From Paraburkholderia sp. BL21I4N1 (GTDB lineage: Bacteria; Pseudomonadota; Gammaproteobacteria; Burkholderiales; Burkholderiaceae): DNA of 64,000 bases. The notes beneath the pieces are model-generated. The model worked only from the letters and a program-made list of their open reading frames with translations. It made no database searches and was not told the DNA's origin. Numbering within the stretch: position 1 is the stretch's first letter; every line of letters starts with the position of its first letter. The stretch covers positions 806,001 to 870,000 of the forward strand of contig NZ_PVEN01000001.1 of assembly GCF_002973525.1 (NCBI RefSeq). Direction: 5' to 3'. A program made the position numbers and the translations under genes. Below are positions 61,465-64,000 of this stretch, in pieces.

Positions 61465-62576
61465 CCCCTCACATCATCTATCTAGCGACAGCGGACGCCC
61501 GCGGCCATCTGATGCGCGCGCAACTATTGGTGCATGCGCTGCGCAAGGCCGGCGCGCAGGTCGAAGTGCTGACCACGTCGGAGTCCGGGCGGCGCTTTCT
61601 GGCGAGCTTCGGTATCGACGCGCCGGTCCTGTCGCAGCACTACGCGGTCCAGTTCGACGAGCGCCAGAACATGCTGCGCCGCGCCACCAATCGCAACGTC
61701 GCGCACTACGTGTTCCGGCCGACGCGGATGCTGTACGACATCTACCGTTTGCGTCTGGTTGCGCGCAATGCGGATTTGCTGGTCAACGATTCGTTTCATC
61801 CGGCGCTGCTATTCATGGGCATGCTGCCCGGCTGGCGGCGCAAGATGCTGCACGTGTACGGCGCGAGTCTGAAGACCGCGTTGCTCGCCAATTTCGACGG
61901 CGTGTTGCCGCGCATGCTAAGCCGCACGTTCGCGCGCATCGTCGGTTGGCAGATCGAGGCGGCGTTGTCGTGCATCGAACACGATTTCGCTTACGAAGCC
62001 GACGGCGTTCCAGATAGCCGCCGCTTTCAGTTGCCGACGCCGGTGGCGCTCGCCGCGCCGTCAACGCCCGAGCATCGCCACGATGCCGCGGTCTACCTGA
62101 ACCCGCATTTTCGCGACGCGAGTCTTGCCGATGCGTTGACCGCCGGCCTCGACGACACGGGACTGACCTCGCACCGCGTTGGCGAAGGGTATGCGGGACG
62201 AGCGGGCTGGCAGAGTGTCGATCCGAACTGGGCGAATTGTGCCGCGCATGCGCGGTTGATCGTGTCGGCGCCGGGTATGGCGGCGCTCGCGATCGCGCAG
62301 GTCTATCGGCGCCCTATCGTGCTGGTGCTTACCGATCAGCCCGAGCAGGCGAGTAACGTGGCGCGCGCGAAGCGGCTCGGACTGTTGCATCGGGTCGTGA
62401 CGTGGCGCGGCGACGCCGACGATTTTCGCCGTCAGGTCGCCGACGCGGCGCATGAGCTTGCGCATTCCGACGCCGCGCGCGCGAGTGGCGCCGCCGGCCG
62501 GCAGAACGCGCAGGCGCGTGTCGACGCGTGGACCGAACGCCTGATCGCGCTGTGTGCGAGTAGCGCGCGAACCTGA
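61461..62576 (+). CDS. GT-B fold glycosyltransferase (MGT/GT28-like)
   Basis: 371 residues. The N-terminal half begins HIIYLATADARGHLMRAQL, as in MurG-type enzymes, and the C-terminal half has the nucleotide-sugar region APGMAALAIAQVYRRP and DQPEQASNVARAKRLG, the motif seen in MGT/GT28 proteins. No signal peptide; probably membrane-associated, acting on a lipid acceptor. The ATG overlaps the previous stop, so it is co-translated with the diiron protein. Confidence 0.85.
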   Translation: MTPHIIYLATADARGHLMRAQLLVHALRKAGAQVEVLTTSESGRRFLASFGIDAPVLSQHYAVQFDERQNMLRRATNRNVAHYVFRPTRMLYDIYRLRLVARNADLLVNDSFHPALLFMGMLPGWRRKMLHVYGASLKTALLANFDGVLPRMLSRTFARIVGWQIEAALSCIEHDFAYEADGVPDSRRFQLPTPVALAAPSTPEHRHDAAVYLNPHFRDASLADALTAGLDDTGLTSHRVGEGYAGRAGWQSVDPNWANCAAHARLIVSAPGMAALAIAQVYRRPIVLVLTDQPEQASNVARAKRLGLLHRVVTWRGDADDFRRQVADAAHELAHSDAARASGAAGRQNAQARVDAWTERLIALCASSART

Positions 62577-62590
62577 CGGATAGGCTCTGC

Positions 62591-63247
62591 ATGATGCGAA
62601 ATCATTGGCTCAACGGCGTTCATCCCGGCATGCATCGCGCGATGGGACGACCCGATTATCGGCAAGCGCTCGTGGCGTCGCTCGGCATGGCGTTGGGCCT
62701 GGTCATTTTTGTCGCGGCCGAGCGCTTCGTTACGCCGCGTTATCACTTCGTCACGTTCGCGGACGATTCGATTCCATTTCTGCCGTGGTTCTGGTGCGTG
62801 TACGTGTTGTTTTTTCCGTTCGTGGTAACCGCGTCGGCTTATGCCTCGTCGGCGGACTTCCGGTCGTTCAAGGCGGCGGCGTCGCTGGCGTTCGTCGTCG
62901 GGCTCGTGTGCTTCATGCTGTTCACCGAAACCGTGCCACGGCCCGATCCGGGTCTGATCGGGAATCTGTTTCTGCGGCAGCGGATTAGCCGATTGTGGGG
63001 ACTCGATCTGCCCACGAACGGCTTTCCGAGTCTGCACGTCGCCATGACCTGCCTCGCATGCCGGATGCTGTGGCCCACGCGCGCCGGATGGCTCGCGGCG
63101 GGGACCGGATTGCTGATCTGTCTGTCGACGTTGACGATCAAGCAGCACACGCTGGTCGACGTGGCGGGCGGTGTGCTGTTGTCGTTGCTTTGTGGTGGTC
63201 TGGTGGCGAAGTGGCGGACGACAGTCGGGGTACGCGGCAATGCATAA
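62591..63247 (+). CDS. PAP2-superfamily membrane protein, AUR1/inositolphosphotransferase-like
   Basis: 218 residues with about six membrane helices. PAP2 motifs are present in divergent form: PRPDP (about 116-120), the catalytic histidine in PSLH (H149) and KQHTLVD (H186, D190). The pattern NGFPSLHVAMT plus IKQHTLVDVAGG is closer to the AUR1-like group, which transfers a phosphate-linked head group onto sphingolipid-type acceptors, than to plain lipid phosphatases. Its stop overlaps the desaturase start by eight bases. Confidence 0.85.
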   Translation: MMRNHWLNGVHPGMHRAMGRPDYRQALVASLGMALGLVIFVAAERFVTPRYHFVTFADDSIPFLPWFWCVYVLFFPFVVTASAYASSADFRSFKAAASLAFVVGLVCFMLFTETVPRPDPGLIGNLFLRQRISRLWGLDLPTNGFPSLHVAMTCLACRMLWPTRAGWLAAGTGLLICLSTLTIKQHTLVDVAGGVLLSLLCGGLVAKWRTTVGVRGNA

Positions 63248-64000
63248 GCTAGAGGATGGTTTACACACGGCAATTGCTGAAGCAGGGGAGTCCGCGAGCC
63301 CTGCAATGTCCGAGGTCGCGGAATGTTCACTTGCTGCTACGCTCCAGCCGACGCAATCGTCCCGAGCCGGCGCCAACGCCGCGTTGAGCCGCTTCGCACC
63401 AGATGCGGCGCTCTTCGTGCTGAAACCGTGGCGGGCACTTATCGCCCTGGCCGCCGATTGGGGATTGATCGCAGCCTGCCTGGCGTTCGCGGCAAGCTGG
63501 CCTCATCCGCTGACTTACCTGGCAGCGGCCGTGGTGATCGCGCGCACGCAACTCGCGCTGGCGGTGATGATGCATGAAAGCGCACATGGCACGCTGCTGC
63601 GCAATCGGCGCCTGAACGACGCGTTGGGTCAGGCATTGGCGGCCGGTCCGTTGTTTCTGTCGCTCGCGAGCTATCGCGCCGGGCATATCAAACATCATCT
63701 CGCGCCGATGCGGGACGACGACCCGGTGGCCGCCGTGTTCGGCATTGCCGATTACCCCGTGTCGCGAGCACGCCTGGTCAGGCGTCTGATCGCGGACGTG
63801 TGCGGCGTGTCGTACTGCGTCGGTGCGTGGCGGGTTGCGCGGGGCGATTTCCGTGAGATCTTGCCGAAAGCGGCGAAATCGTCGGCGTATATCGTGTGGG
63901 AAGCGGTCTCGATACTGGCGACCAATGGCCTGCTGTTCGCGGGGCTCGCGCTGTGCGGGCATCCGTGGTTTTATCTCGGCTTGTGGCTGTTGCCCGCGAT
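63240..64000 (+). CDS. Fatty-acid desaturase (N-terminal part, cut by window end)
   Basis: At least 253 residues; the end is outside the window. A hydrophilic N-terminus of about 60 residues is followed by membrane helices and the first histidine boxes: HESAH (H112, H116) and HIKHH (H149, H152, H153). These mark a membrane-bound diiron desaturase or hydroxylase of the FADS family; the third box should lie beyond the end. The ATG at 63240 overlaps the PAP2 gene, and an ATG at 63306 is an alternative start. With its neighbours it suggests synthesis of a modified membrane lipid. Confidence 0.88.
   Translation, partial: MHKLEDGLHTAIAEAGESASPAMSEVAECSLAATLQPTQSSRAGANAALSRFAPDAALFVLKPWRALIALAADWGLIAACLAFAASWPHPLTYLAAAVVIARTQLALAVMMHESAHGTLLRNRRLNDALGQALAAGPLFLSLASYRAGHIKHHLAPMRDDDPVAAVFGIADYPVSRARLVRRLIADVCGVSYCVGAWRVARGDFREILPKAAKSSAYIVWEAVSILATNGLLFAGLALCGHPWFYLGLWLLPA

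Overview
The base composition (uniformly GC-rich with strong G/C in third codon positions), gene families and operon styles point to a Burkholderia-group beta-proteobacterium, most like Paraburkholderia. This is inferred from gene content only: no rRNA, tRNA, replication or ribosomal gene is in the window. The mix of sugar transporters, LysR regulators and scattered catabolic operons fits a secondary chromosome or an accessory part of the main one. No phage, insertion sequence, CRISPR array or integron was seen.

Layout. 1-3.7 kb: end of a LysR regulator and a class A penicillin-binding protein. 3.7-8.1 kb (minus): a fructose/ribose-type ABC importer (binding protein, permease, ATPase) with a ROK regulator and a palindromic operator. 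8.3-9.1: a YcgR-like PilZ protein. 9.3-16.9: a LacI regulator divergent from a beta-galactosidase (GH42)/ABC importer operon. 17.2-19.7: a large hybrid histidine kinase whose membrane sensor resembles CqsS, the alpha-hydroxyketone quorum-sensing receptor. 19.8-29.6: oxidative-stress and iron genes (peroxiredoxin with LysR, MsrA, bacterioferritin, KatG), a FUSC membrane protein, a frameshifted FAD monooxygenase, a DUF1993 protein, a cupin and an LprI-like protein. 29.9-34.0 (minus): TonB-dependent receptor-ExbB-ExbD-TonB operon behind a Zur-like palindrome. 34.2-36.1: EamA exporter and divergent LysR. 36.3-39.1: the most unusual locus, a protein joining a cyclic-nucleotide-binding domain to a FliG-C-like domain, followed by MotA-like and MotB-like stator genes, with no other flagellar gene nearby. 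39.3-46.2: regulators, a RidA/aminotransferase pair, a DUF1330 protein, an MFS exporter with LysR, and a lipocalin-like protein. 46.3-48.1: a secreted sedolisin (S53) protease. 48.6-55.7: LysR divergent from a CitE-like lyase, CaiB-type CoA-transferase, amidohydrolase and two carboxylate transporters, which reads as a hydroxy-acid degradation operon. 55.8-58.2: a secreted beta-propeller protein and a DUF2322 protein. 58.5-64.0: overlapping genes for two glycosyltransferases, a secreted protein of unknown function, a ferritin-like diiron protein, a PAP2/AUR1-like phosphotransferase and a fatty-acid desaturase (cut by the window end), probably a membrane-lipid or glycolipid pathway.

Best candidates for undescribed biology are the cNMP/FliG-like plus MotAB-like module (36.3-39.1 kb) and the glycolipid-like operon (58.5-64 kb). 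Lesser points are the CqsS-like receptor with no synthase beside it, the predicted zinc-controlled TonB system, and several nested hairpins between genes.
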